Below, one piece after another: positions 35,231 to 48,300 of a DNA stretch of 64,000 nucleotides. The notes under the pieces were generated by a model. That model was not told the DNA's origin. It did no database searches and saw only the letters and a program-made list of their open reading frames with translations. Each line of letters opens with the position of its first letter. Positions within the stretch are counted from its first letter, which is position 1. The position numbers were made by a program, and so were the translations under genes. This stretch comes from Sipunculus nudus (lineage: Eukaryota > Annelida > Sipuncula > Golfingiida > Sipunculidae). The stretch spans positions 4,872,229 to 4,936,228 of the forward strand of contig CM049314.1 of NCBI GenBank assembly GCA_026874595.1, in the 5' to 3' direction.

Positions 35231-37637
35231 CAATAGGCTTCATTACCACACATCATTAAGATTTATATTTAAAAACATATTTTTCTGAAGAAATAAGGTC
35301 AGATGGCTTTGAGATTGAACAGAGACTGCCATGTTTATCATTTGATGGGTTTGTCAGCAGATGATATGCAAAGTGGCCATTTACCAAGTAAAATCATGAA
35401 AAAAAATACTTTAAAAAATCTTACTGAACCACTTTTTAAAATAATTTAAATACTTTTTCCTTTAGTTTAGTATTTTAAGTGATGGTAATAGCAAGGACAA
35501 TTAAAATATTCATTGATCTAGCTATTAACTAATCAGAGCATGTTTCAATAGAAGTTTCCTATACCGCTACACATGTCATCGGTAATAAACTCTATGCACA
35601 TTTATCCTGATGAACATTCATTCAATATATAATTGTATTTTTGGTGGTACCTTGTTAACTTGCAGTTACCAGATATGACCAGCAGGATACACAATTAGCC
35701 TGGCCATTTAAATGTTTGACATTTAATAACAAGTATGACGGTGTGTGTGACATCCTTTGTCACTTTAATCATATTGCCATGGTTTTCATAAAATTCAGTC
35801 ATTTTAAAGTAAATTAGAGGACAAATGAGAGGTTATATAACTAAGTATAGAAACCATGAATGCTGAAAATGTTTACTTTTAACCTTTTTTTTGGTTTTAT
35901 GAAAAGGTTTCAGAGCTATTACACAGTTTGTTAAACACCAGCAGTAATTATTTTTATATATGATATTAATTTTATTTAGTTTTATATTTCTTTATAATGT
36001 TTTATAAACAAAAAATGTTGTGTACATGTTTAATAATCTTAACGAAATTCTGTAAAACTTATTTATCATGATTATTTTCAGATTTTAAATAGAATTTATA
36101 ATTTTTGCTTGATGATGGATAATTTATAGATTTCCTTTATGGCATAGTCCGTTTATTCTTGTTTTCAATCAGCATTATGGCATGAAGCAAGTATAAAATA
36201 TCTCCAAAGAATTTTGGGAGTTAATTTATGCATATCCATATGATATTTCTCCATTGTTAACTATATAGACCACGCTTTTATAATATTTATTAATTGTTGT
36301 GATCTGAGAGAGTTCAACAGTTTAATGAGAGAAAGAGCTTTGTATCTTATTTCTTTGGGGATTACTATTTGAATTTCTTGAGGCATTTACTGAACAAAAT
36401 TGGATGCTGGTACATAAATTCAAATTTGCGGAGAGGCCACTTTTTTGCACTGTCCTATACATGTTTTCAGAAGAAGAATTTAAAGCACTTATGTGTATTG
36501 CCTTCACATATTAAAGTTATATCTTATTTTGAAAAAAAAAATGTCAGTTTCAAATCATTATTGTTGACTTGCATTGGTTTCAGTTGTACATTAACGTATA
36601 TAAATACGTGCATTTACTTAGAAATCTCTTTGTTTCAACTAAACATTATCAGTGTCATACCTTCCTTCCGATGTATCGGTATTCCAACTCACTTTGAGCA
36701 TCATACATCACAAGTACTTTTAATTTATTTGCGTTGGATTTTTATTTAATACCTGAAGCAGCATTCAAAACGACTTATTGACCCAGTATTTGTGTATAAC
36801 AAATGCTTTACCCCTTCCCCATTGTTGTTACGACGCATAAAAGGGTAAAGGCAGTGATATTTATATATCTCGTGATAGAGACTGCTGTTATTTTGAAGGG
36901 GGGCATGTTTTTATATTCATTATTTTTCCTTAATTACGTATGACAGGTTTTGGCAGGTTCGCCTAACGATATGGAAACCATTTCACAATATCCTATATGG
37001 CTCGAGAGCATTACCATGCTGAGTATAGAATGTTGATATCTAGTGTTAGGCCTATTTCATTTTTATTTGGACATTGATTATATGAATGGAACTTAAATTA
37101 CGATGCAAATCATTTATTCATTTATCTAATATGCTATACATATATGTAAAATGAATAAAGGAGACTTTTTACATTTCTATTACATGTATCGGAGTTGTTT
37201 GTTTACGTGCCATTCCAACTTCCAGTACCGTCAGTGTACACAAATGCATAGACCAGTCTGTGACTTTATTCCTTCATGATAAGTAATAAAACCACTAGAA
37301 TAAATAGAGGAGAAGAATTATGAGACTGGACCAATATCCCGTAACGGCTAAATTAGCGACATCTATTGCCGACGACTAACACTGGTTGTTCGGGTGGGAA
37401 ACATAGATAGATAATCATAATATCTAGAGTTATTGCCAGTTTTACATGTAATAATATCAAATATCTGTAATGATGAAAATTTTTGATTGATTCCTGTGGT
37501 AGCCCCATCAATGCTGCCAAACAATGACAAGCGAATTGTCCATTTGTTTTTCCCAGCATCATGTTGCCATCAATTTGCCGCTGCTGGCCATACTGCAAGT
37601 ATGTCGACCACCCAGTAACCTTGCTTCTCCCATTTTT
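35231..37637 (+). other. AT-rich intergenic stretch
   Basis: I recognise no repeat family and no gene here. Small open frames up to about 126 codons at 36369-36749 have AT-driven composition (many F, L, I, S) and no splice or start context that supports them. Confidence 0.5.
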
Positions 37638-40048
37638 AGCTCAGCTGACTTTCAGTCATGCTGGGCTATAGCGATGGGTCTTTGTCCGGCGTCCTTCCGT
37701 CTGTCCGGCCGGCCGCAGGGCACAAATCGTAACCGTAGGGGCTAGGGCCATGAACCCTATGCAGTCTTAGAGGTTATAAAAAGATCTCCTTGCAAACCTG
37801 AAATTAGGTCACTGCGACCTATATTCCCAAAATTATGGGGTGTGTTTGCACCCCCCAGAAATAACTCTTTGAGACAAAATTTTCATCCCAAACCTTCCAT
37901 CTTTCACATACAGCTCACCTACCAACAGGTGAAGAACCATAATTTTTTTAGGTCAAAAGGTCAAGGTCACAGGAGCCTCTTTTTTTGAAAAGCCTGTGGA
38001 TGCATTTTAAGGTAACCCTTTCATCCCAATTCTTTGATCTTTCACATATAGCTCACCTACTAAGTTGGAGAAGAATCCTATAGATTTTGAGGTCACAAGG
38101 TCAAAGGTCAGGGTCACAGGATCCACTCCTTCGAAAAGGTAGTGGACACATTTCAAGCTAGACTTTTCACTCCAAACCTTCCAGCACTGATATCGCTTCT
38201 CTGCCAACAGGGGAAAAGACCTTTTGATTTTGAGGTCAAAGGTCAAGTTCACAGCACCCACTTCTTGCGTGGAGTCATTTTCAGGCAAACTTTTTAATCT
38301 GTACCTTCCATCTGTCATATATGGCTTACCTACCAATAAGGGAAGAAGCCTATTGATGTTGAGGTCAAAAAGTCAAAGGTCAAGGTCACAATATTTAATT
38401 GTTCTAAATGCTTGTGAGCATATTTCAAGTGTAACTGTTCAACCCAAACCTTCAGTCTTTCACATATAACACATCTATGCATCACTCAGTTTGACTCAAA
38501 CTTCATATTTATGGGTCTTTTTGCTTGAATAAATAACTTATTGATTTTGGGGTCAGCTGGTCAGCAGGTTAAAGGTTGCAGGTCAAAGTTATTCACCCAT
38601 TGGTTGCCAAGTAATTACACCAGATTTAAGTGGTCAGTAGTTACCCATCATTTAGAAAGAATCCAGTTGATATATGGGCAAAAGGCCAAGGTCAAAGGTC
38701 AGGGATGTTCACAATTACTTAATTTTATAGACCATCTCTATTTTTCTTGTATATATAACCATCCCACTCCAGCTGGTACATATCCCTGTGTGGCTGTAAT
38801 TGTGAGTGACACCGGTGACATATGACTCCCTTTTGTATCAGCCTATTAAGTGATAAGGCTCAGTGATAAGTACTCGTTACTTCATAACAAAAACACTGTT
38901 GTCAGAATGCTTCAGCCAGGCATTAAGACTATGAGAGTATAGTATTAAGGTTTAGCTACTGATTTATAAGATGATGGGAACATTTTGCAGTTTATTTTAT
39001 GGAATCCTAGCAATAAACTTAGTTTCCTAGATATCTGAATATTTTAATATATATCACCACATATAAAAGCAAGTGTTTGTTCTCATAATATGTGGATGTG
39101 TACCTTGATTTAGGATGGCTTTTTGTTTTATTTCAAGACTCTTAGTCATGCTTTCTGCATTTCTTTTCTTTCAGGTTTGGCAGTTTACCTACCCTGCTGA
39201 CCCCATTGAAAAGCAGAGTGATAATAAAAAATATTGGACTTACACTTTTTACAATTGCATATCTATAAATCTGATATGAGGGCCTGGACATGCCTTTTGA
39301 ATTATTTTGGGCATTTATTACTGGATAATTTGCCCCAAGTTTGGTCTCTTATTGGAGAATGTGGGATATCAAATGTCATACTTGTCAGAAATCCATTATT
39401 TCTGCCAGTTAGCCACCTTAGAAATTCTTTCTTCAGGGCAGTTTCAGTAATTTATCTTTAATGTTTGGTCCGATTTAGAGAATGTTTGTTGTCTGATTTC
39501 AGACTTGTCAGAAGTCTAATATGGCCACCAGGCAACCATCTTTTAATTCCTTTTGATCATATTATCTCAAGAACAGTTAAAGTGAATGCAGTTGGATGTA
39601 TATTTATGTAATCTTGTAAAGGATTGGGTCAAATAATTCTGAATAAATATTACCATCATTTATAAAAGTGCAGTACAGTTGGCTTGTATTGAATAAAAAT
39701 TCATACAGAAGCACCTGTTTCTCAATAATTCTTGCATGTATTTCCTTGATTTTTGCTATATATTTTGATCTTATATTTGCCCTTTGTGGTGTTCCTTTTG
39801 AGACTGACAGGTTTCAAGCAAGCTGTTGGAATAGTTCCTGATAGCTTAACAATCATGCATTTTCCTCAGACCATCAATTCACTGTGTTTTAACCAGACAT
39901 AGGTGATATATATTTCTGTTGTCATGGAAAATTTTCAACAAATTGGCAAATTGGTTCTTCAAAATTTGACTGGAAGTTGTGAATCTCAGTCCATGATGTC
40001 ACAGGTCATGCTTGGCAGCTGAGCGTCATGACCCATGGGTCACTTGTT
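37638..40048 (+). mobile_element. Non-autonomous element with AGCTCAGCTGAC head, long composite copy
   Basis: Head TTTTTAGCTCAGCTGACTTT at 37638; tail GGCAGCTGAGCGTCATGACCCATGGGTCACTTGTT ending about 40048. The left third (37850-38720) is the second copy of the AGGTCA-rich repeat, with AGGTCAAAGGTCAGGGTCA at 38098-38116. The right part (38820-40020) is AT-rich with no recognised content. Confidence 0.5.
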
Positions 40049-41479
40049 TAACATATGTTCTACTGTGTCCTACTATAAAAATACAAAAGATCGGATAAAG
40101 AAACTCACGGGATATTCATAATTATAGAACACTGTGATACACGCAAGAGCAGAACTTTATATCAGCCCCGCCCCCTTGCACTTCCTCAAACCGTTAGATG
40201 AGACTATTCAAAGTAAGAGAGCCCAAAGAAAAAGATATTAAAAATGTTATATTGAGGATGCTGATATATTTGATGCGGTTAAAGAGTAAAGGCTCTTATT
40301 TTCATGCCTGGTCCGACAAGAAAAGATCCATATCTAGTTGTTTAATTTATATTCTGATCTAACATAAACATGGCAGAAAACAAATCTTTGGCAATATTTA
40401 TCATAACATGAGTAATAATACAATTGTCAGTGGTGTATTAGCGGGCCAGTAGTTAAATTAAATACAGAAATACATTAGATTGATATTAAATATTGATCAC
40501 GGATTTAATCTTTCATTACTATTTATCGATTTAGGTATATCTGACCCTTTCCTCTAAAGCCAGCGGTGAGGGATAAGGAGTGGTCGGGCTGCATCAGCTC
40601 ACAGCAACATGTAACAGGAAGATTAAACTATACATCAAAAATGTAATTTACATATCATTTTGCATAAAACAGTCTTTAGATGATATACTAGTCTAAGCGA
40701 TGAGCGCAAAATACAGCTAAAAATGCTGAATTACTGATAAAAGCATGAAATTTTACACAATTATACTTGACCCTCTAATGAATATTTTCAAAGATAGAGC
40801 CAATGGATACAGCATGTTTCTTAGCGGTTGCTATGAAACTTATTAACCCTAGCAACGCCCCATTCATATCTTATCCATTCCGAAAGGAGGATGCTATGTG
40901 TTTGAGCATCAAAACTATCTAAAGACATGTTTTAAAGCTACTGTAAAGTGTCAACAGAGTAAAAAAGCATTGTTTGTTGCTAGGCAACGGATAAACCATA
41001 CCAATTGTCTATTTATATTTAAATTGTCAATTTGTAAATGATGTTTCCACCTTACATTGCCTAGAAGCTTACAGAAGAGCAATTTTTGGGTAATGTTTAT
41101 ATTCATAATCTGTACAGATTGTCATAAATGTTAATTGACAAATTATAACATATTTAGTTGACTAGTGATCTATTTACCATAGCAACAAGCCGTGTACACA
41201 TGGAAAACAATCCGTGCACATGGGATCCATTTAACTCAAACAATTTCCTTATCATTAGAAGGCCTATATCCTGGAATCAGTGAAGGCAATGTTATTTTAC
41301 ACCATATATCAAATTGAAACAATGTTGTTATAATCAATACATAAATAAAAGCAACTAGCTACTTTTGGTCAGATGGATTGTCTCAACAATATATAGTCTC
41401 ACCATTAACAGTCTAAAGTTATTCACCATTGTTTCAGGCTTTGTCACAATCTCCTCTGCAGGTACGATGAACAGTGTAT
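40049..41479 (+). other. Intergenic stretch with several GTTGCTA/TAGCAAC sites
   Basis: No gene seen. At 40976-40988 lies GTTGCTAGGCAAC, which resembles an RFX-type X-box; partial matches GGTTGCTATGAAAC (near 40838), CTAGCAAC (near 40851) and CATAGCAAC (near 41178) fall within 350 bases. Functional meaning is unproven. Confidence 0.3.
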
Positions 41480-42220
41480 TTCAAGTGCGCTCGTACAATA
41501 TGCAGTCTCTACACCTCCTACATTTTCACTTCAGCAGCTCTGGGCAGGATGCACTGGCTTCCGGTAAGTTTGTCCACAGAGGCCTCCACTGTTCTGGGCT
41601 GTTCCATTCCCCACTCTGTCTCAGAAGGGGAGGGCAACAGGCGATATGGCATTGTAGTACGTCCCCAATAGTGTCCTGATGTGTTGTTGTACGACAGCCT
41701 TAGTGGGAGGATTCTGACATCTGACGCCTTTTTTCCTGTGAATAGAAGCTTTCTGGCTCCGTTGATGGACGTACATGTTGCTGTCCTGTCGTAGAGCAGG
41801 GCGGAAAAAGTACTCTATAGGGAAGCCTCAATCTCATCAGATATTTGATTTTTTTTGCACCGTGCAGCTCGTAGAAGGCTGCGTTGAGTTCATCCTGTGT
41901 CTCCCACACTTTCCAGATATTCTTCTGTCCAACTTGGGAAAACTGGGACACAGTGTCGCACCCCGTGAAAGCATGGAACACCGGAAGTGCCAAGGATTTT
42001 TGTGGGGAAAGGGAGGCACTTATCTCTGAGCTGGGACGTGGTGAAAGTTCTTGCCGCTTCCGAATGCAATCCAGAGGTCTCTCGACCTTCCCAGCTGCTG
42101 CACAGTCGCTAATTCTAGCACAACTACATCGGTATCTACTGTCCGAACAAGCAGGGCGTGGATAGCGGGGGGATGCATACCCCCCAGAATTTTAGGTGAG
42201 GGGATGGTGTGTACAATCAT
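41480..42220 (-). pseudogene. Broken gene of a transposon-associated protein family (HAFTGCDTVS motif)
   Basis: Read from 42220 down to 41480. The first part has VDTDVVVLELATVQQL and LWIAFGSGKNFHHVPAQ. After a frame change the next part has ALPVFHAFTGCDTVSQF, then WKVWETQDELNAAFYEL. Past an in-frame stop it reads EWNSPEQWRPLWTNLPEAS, then SCPELLK, a stop, and CRRCRDC. These motifs in this order (D-T-D-VVV-LA, HAFTGCDT, W-PLWT-LPEAS, Cys-rich end) are ones I recall from a multicopy, nuclease-like family common in cnidarian and mollusc genomes; I cannot give a formal name. At least one frameshift and two stops show it is not functional. The gene's start is missing. Confidence 0.7.
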
Positions 42221-44490
42221 CCCCCCCCCCCCCCAGGTTTCTATGGGGATAAAAGCAAAACTGTATTTATTATGCCATACATACCAGTCAACAGTAATAA
42301 TATTTATAAAGAATGTTATGAGGTATTAGAAGTAACAACTGGCTCGCCTCGTCAAACATTCAAGGATCGTTAATTCGTTATTCAGAGTTTCACCACAGGT
42401 TTCCGTATATATTGCATCTGCAATGGAGATACGCTCATAATATTCAATTAGAGTATGACCGTAATAACTATTATCGTTAACTAAACAATTTATTATGCAG
42501 ACTAGGACCTCCTTAGCTCTAGAGCTGTAGGGAAGTCTATTAATCATATGAATTCATGTGTTTAATAACTCTACAAATAACCCATTCTCATATATTATAA
42601 TGAATTCTGCCAAAAGACGGTAAACCAGCAAAATAGTAAACAATTTAAAAAAAATTAAATTTACGGTTCTTCATAATCTATACATCATTCATTTCCTTAG
42701 GTTCTCTAGTATGTTGATTAAACAAGGGAAATAAATTAAATAAGTCTATTTCAAGATTTTAAAATGTTATTGAAGGAAAATTATATCTACAAAATCGGTC
42801 CAATATAAGAGGTCGGTGCAGATATAGTCTATAAATTGTCGAATGCACATAATAGTGTAGAACAACCCCTACGGGCTTCATGCATTTAGAACGAATAGTT
42901 AGAAAAGTAATAACTTACGGAAACTTGTAACATTTTTGCAACATTTTTGCAGAAAATTAGGGCCATGCTCATTTGTTAGGTAAAAGTCTCAAAATTTACA
43001 AAATTTTTGCAGATACATGGCTTAAAACTTTGCATATTTGCTATTGGGAAAATTGAAAGTATCAACATGAAGTATTTGGCAAATCAGAGATGGTCATTTA
43101 GGAGGTATATTTGTTGATAACACATGGAATGACCAAAAAAAGTAAATCAATTCTACAAATTTGGTACCCTTTTTTAAGGAAGAAAACTTAGTATCATCAA
43201 AATTATTATTTTCCATGTTATATGGTAAAAGCTGTGCATATTAGAATGAATGAAACTTGATTTTTTCAAATGTTTGGCTCGGAATGAATTTTATCATATA
43301 CTGTGGCTGTAAAGGGCATACATTGACATTTATGGAAACTGCTGAGAAAATATGTCCTGGCTTATAAAAAGTGGATGAAACTGCTACATGAACTTGACAA
43401 TAAAAATACACTTATATAGTGTTTTCTTTATGAATCCTGGCCATTGTGGCCAATGATGAGTTATAAAGTCACTCCTGCAAGTTTCTACTTCTTTTAGGCA
43501 AGTTCTCCCCCTTGTAATCTACTGAATCTAAAGGCAGAGTATCAGCATAAGAACTAAAGCATTCTTCTGAAACTTTACCTTTAACATGAACATTTTTTGC
43601 AATCTTGAAACTTCAGCCTCATGTTATATACATATTGTATCACTGACTAACTGCGCTTCAATTCGCGAACAAAAACGGGAGGAGGCGACTAACATTCGGG
43701 CATTTTTTTTTACTAGATAACAAGAAACTTCTGCGACATCTACCCCTTAAAACGTTCATATTACTACACCGTTTAAGAAAATAAGAACTTAACAAGTATG
43801 TTTCTCTCCTGCATTTTACCTGATTCCGCCATATGATCATCATCACATGACATAATAAGAAATGACTCGAATGATGATAAAAATACATCTATGCAGTTTA
43901 CTTCCAACAACCCATTGAGTTTTATTTCATTATTTACTGTGCTTGACATAATCCTTTAATCAACCTTTGTTAACAGAGTTTGCTGAGCGTTTCATTTTCT
44001 GCATAGCTGCAGGTTGATAAGGAATATGATTTTGATCATTTTAATTTAACCCGTTTATTATTTATTATCATTCTTGATATTATGATTTTTGGAGTGATTC
44101 ATCATTTATCATTTATTGGTTTATTCATTTAGTTGTGGATTCATTTATTTGTTCATTAACAATATCACTTCTCCTAGACTTAAATATATAAAGGAATACA
44201 TGATACTAGTTCTATTCTAAATCATGTAGCAGTGTATACTGTCATAATCAACATGTGGCATCTAGATACCTGATCTCATGATCATCGATTCTCATGGTTA
44301 TAATTAAATCAGAAGCAAAATAAAATATTACTGTCATGAAATAACGTGTTGGACAATTTGTTTATTGCTGAAAGTAGAGTGATAGACTTAGAGTTATAAA
44401 AATACACTAGCTAATCATTCTTCAATGTACACTTTTGATTTTTTATGACTATACAGTATACAATGAACTTTCCGTGAACACAAACACCCA
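42221..44490 (+). other. Intergenic AT-rich stretch
   Basis: A C run at 42221-42234 precedes a stretch in which I see no gene, no long repeat and no array. It is consistent with ordinary intergenic DNA. Confidence 0.5.
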
Positions 44491-44495
44491 CACAC

Positions 44496-44519
44496 ATATA
44501 TATATATATATGAACACAC

Positions 44520-44567
<48 letters not shown>

Positions 44568-44580
44568 CCCCCCCCCCCCA
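44496..44580 (+). repeat. TA microsatellite followed by a C run
   Basis: Two TA tracts (44496-44511 and 44522-44565) and about 12 C. The text after the C run, CTGTCTACGCCACTG, recurs in nearly the same form at about 51848 (CTGTCTACACCACTG), also after a C run, so this is probably one end of a dispersed repeat. Confidence 0.85.
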
Positions 44581-45126
44581 GGTCCGAAGACCTGTCTACG
44601 CCACTGCGAACAAGGTTCATGTGGAAACCCTGTCTGACAGCATCAGCAACATGTACCATGATCCTGGAATCTGCTTCCTCCTGATTGATTTAGATATTGA
44701 TGATCCAGAGTCCTACTGGGAGCATCATTTTATGTACTTGTACAATGCAACGGAATTTAGCTGGAGGCTTTGTTCTTATATCATAACTCCTTTTGTATCT
44801 CAAATTCACTTATGCCGAACTTATATTACTGTCATATTGGTAAACAAGTGTTTAATCATGCACATAATTAAGGTAAAAGGTGGCTAATTATGTAAACCTC
44901 TTTTTTTTCTTTTTTGTTTTTTTTTTTTTGGTTAAATATCTTTAATTTCATCTTGTTTTAATTATGGACTATTTTTGTTTTCTTGCATTTGATTGTAATA
45001 TGATATGATGAACGAATATCTTCACTTTATGGAGGAAATAAAGTCTATGATCATCATCACATATCTCGCGTCAGGAACTGTGTATCTTAACGACCACGGA
45101 AATGTACAGCCTGATCGTCACAGTTC

Positions 45127-45203
45127 ATTGGTCGTTCACAGCCTCGTTTTCGCGTGTATAACCAGTTCACGTGTAGTTCAGTGTACTGTTGGAAATTTGT
45201 ACA
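45127..45203 (+). promoter_or_regulatory. Candidate promoter of gene B
   Basis: Upstream of the gene B ATG lie ATTGG (reverse CCAAT, 45127-45131), TATAA (45157-45161) and an E-box CACGTG (45168-45173). TATAA is 43 bases upstream of the ATG, implying a short leader of about 10-20 bases. These are motif matches only; no transcript start is known. Confidence 0.4.
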
Positions 45204-45305
45204 ATGGCACGACGACCGAAGAAACGAAAACAGCGACGTCCGGTCCTGTTAACGAAACCAGATCCTGCTGACAGTAAAAATGAAACCAAGGAGAACGAGG
45301 ATAAG
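45204..45305 (+). CDS. Gene B, first exon
   Basis: ATG in the context ACAATGG, 34 codons, then a strong donor AAG|GTAAGG. Encodes a very basic N-terminus, MARRPKKRKQRRPVLLTKPD, followed by an acidic/polar end NETKENEDK. The basic block is a likely nuclear localisation signal and parallels the basic block in gene A. It ends on a full codon, matching the phase-0 start of the exon at 49590. Start chosen because it is the first ATG after the TATA-like site and gives the in-phase join. Confidence 0.75.
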
Positions 45306-48300
45306 GTAAGGCAAACTGATGTCCTATTAGATACTTAAGGTGGAAAATCGCTGACCTTGTTAAGCATTTCATAGTGCCTTGTCTGTGTGACCAAAGTGAA
45401 GTAAGAACTAAATAACTCAAGCCCCCCCCCCCCCTTTTTGAACACAGAGTATCGGTCTCTATTTAGAGACGGAGAGCGCATTTGCATTTTAGTGGTGCCC
45501 TGTATGATATTATTAAATATCCCTCACTTAGCCATATAACCAAACGTAAATTGTCTAGCTGACAGACCCTTAACTAAGACGCCTTATTTGTTTATTGCTC
45601 AAATAAGAAAGTGAAACATATTATCCAGGTGCAAAGTAGGGAGGCGATGCTAGCAGGTTTCTAACAAGATATGACATGTTGCTTCAGGATCAAGAACACA
45701 GGGGGCATCCAGTTTTCAAATTCCTTCTTCTGATTGGCTCTTGGGTTTCAGGCTCATTCATCACCGAAATCAAAGCATAAGATTTACTGCCTGGTCTCTA
45801 AAATAGTGCCATCTAGTGACTAAAACAGAAATATAATGGCTCCAAGCGGAGCTGGTAGCTACTTGTACATTTTCTTGTTTTAATCATTTTGAAATGGTTC
45901 TCACACGCAGGTAAAAACCCAGGTTTGTTTCTTCAAAGCTTATTTTATAATTTATTTGAAAATCTGTGTCCTCGCTCGCCCCTAGTGTTTTTATAGAGTG
46001 CACGTCACTGGAAGGCTATCCTTTCTGAGCAGCCCCATCTTTCTTGCCTCCGCTAGGACGGTATGCGTTCATTCCTTTTCGTGTGTCTGGGACTGTGTAT
46101 TTGTTCTCAACTCACGCAACCATGAACTGATTCTCATGAAATTATCTGGGCATTTCGGGAACGGGCCAATGAAGAATCCACTGGATTTTGGTGTAGATCC
46201 GGTTTATGATCCTGATACATAAACGTCATCAAAGAATAGTCACAAATCCACACTCACTTATGCCTATTAACTTTGGAATATTGGCCGAATATGTAATTGG
46301 CGGGGGCTTGTTTTCATTAAAATGCAGATTTCTATTTGTTTCTAGGTGTTTAAATTAATATTTACGGACTGAAACACTCCCCTTCTGGACCAGAGGACCC
46401 ATTGCAGGTTTCTATTTGAGTCTTCCTGGAGGGGACCTTCCCCTTTAAAAAGTGGCCCATGGGCAATGACGCTCAGTTGAATTCAAGGAGCCTTGAACAA
46501 TGAGTGAAATGACTCCGAGAAAGCTCAAAATCATGCAGTTTACGAAAAGACCTTAGGTATAGGTTACAGTGACCTTGTTCCACATCAAACTGCTACCATT
46601 TGTGCTAAACTGACAGTGTTAAAATCATGTTCTTTCACACAGCTTGCAGAATATTGGTCAAAGTGAAATTATTTAAGGTTTCGAGAATGACAAGAATAAA
46701 GATTCTAGGTCCATTTGTTACGATTTGTACCCTGTTGACAGATAACCATATCTTTAAAGGTCTCAAAAATAGAGAAAAAAAATTGTAAAATTTTTTAAAA
46801 AATTTTAGGTGGCACACCCAGTCTGCAGAAACTGATGGAACACCTCATGATCAATATGTATGCCAAAAATCATGACCATCAGTGTTGTAGTAATTGAGAT
46901 ACTGCAAATTCTGGGAGTATTTTGGAGCCATACAGCTTAAAGGATATGGGTAACAGAGACCTAATTTCAGGTTTTCATGGAGACTTTTCATGGGTCTCAC
47001 TGTGTGTCAAGAATGAAGATTCTGGGTCCTGTTGTTACGATTTGTACCCTGTTAACAGATGTTCATATCTTTAAAGGTCTCAAAAATAGAGAAAAAATCG
47101 TTAAAAACGAACAAATACAGGTGGCGACACCAGTCTGCAGAAACTGATGAAACATCTCATGATCAATATATATGCCAAAAATCATGACCATCCGTGATGC
47201 AGTTTATGAGATATTGAAGTTTTTGTATGATTTTTTTTTACTTTTCTGGGGAGTATTTTGGGGCCCCATAGCTCCAAGGATATTGGTAAAAGAGACCTAA
47301 TTTCTGGTTTCCATGGAAACTTTTCATAGGTCTCTCAGTATGTCAAGAAAGAAGATTCTAGGTCCAGTCGTTACGATTTGTACCCTGTTGACAGATAACT
47401 TCATCCTTAAAGGCCTTAAAAATAGAGAAAAAAAATGGTAAAAATTTGAAAGAATTCAGGTGGCGCCACCAGTCTGCAGGAACTGATGGAACACCTCTTG
47501 ATCAATATGTATGCCAAAATCATGACCATCAGTATTGTAGTTATTGAAATATTGCAGTTTTTCATCAAATTTTCCATTATTCTGGGGGGTAATTGGGAAC
47601 CCCACAGCTCTAACGATATAGGTAACAGAGACGTTATTTCAGGCTTCCATAGAGACTTTTCAAAGGTCTATCACTGTGTCAAGAATGAAGATTCTAGGTC
47701 CGGTCTTTACGATTTTTGCCCTGTTAACAGATGTTCACATTTTTAAAGGTATCAAAAATAGAGAAAACAATTCGTAAACAATTGAAAAATACAGATGGCG
47801 CCACCAGTCTGCAGAAACTGATGAAACATCTCATGATCAATATGTATGCCATAAATTATGACCATCATGCAGTGATGTAGTAAATAAGATATTGAAGTTT
47901 TTGTATGAAATTTTTTACTATTCTTTGGGTATTTTTGGGCCCCATAGCTCAAAGGATATGGGTAACGGAGACCTAATTTCTGGTTTCCAAGGAGATTTTG
48001 TCATGGACCTCTCAGAATGTCAAATTACAAGATTCTAGGTCCAGCGGTTACGATTTGTGCCTGGTTAACGGACAGACGGACGGCACGACGGGCGACCGAC
48101 AGAGATCTATAGCTCAGATGACTTACAATCGGCTGAGCTAAAAAATCCTGGATACTCCCCTGGGACAATAGCCACAGTCCTGATCTCTCTCGCAACATTA
48201 CCCCGTGACAGAAGGATGGGGATACCGCCACGCCACTAAGTTACAGATCTTTCAAATGAGTGTTTGGAAGAAATAGAGGGTTTTAGCAGGGGAAGCCGTC

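Noticed and set aside
36369-36749. 126-codon open frame in the AT-rich intergenic stretch
   Set aside because: Composition fits chance in AT-rich DNA; no supporting signals.
44435-44887. 150-codon open frame after a TA microsatellite
   Set aside because: Its first part is repeating Ile-Tyr from the TA tract. The later part has some natural-looking text but no recognised motif, start or splice support.
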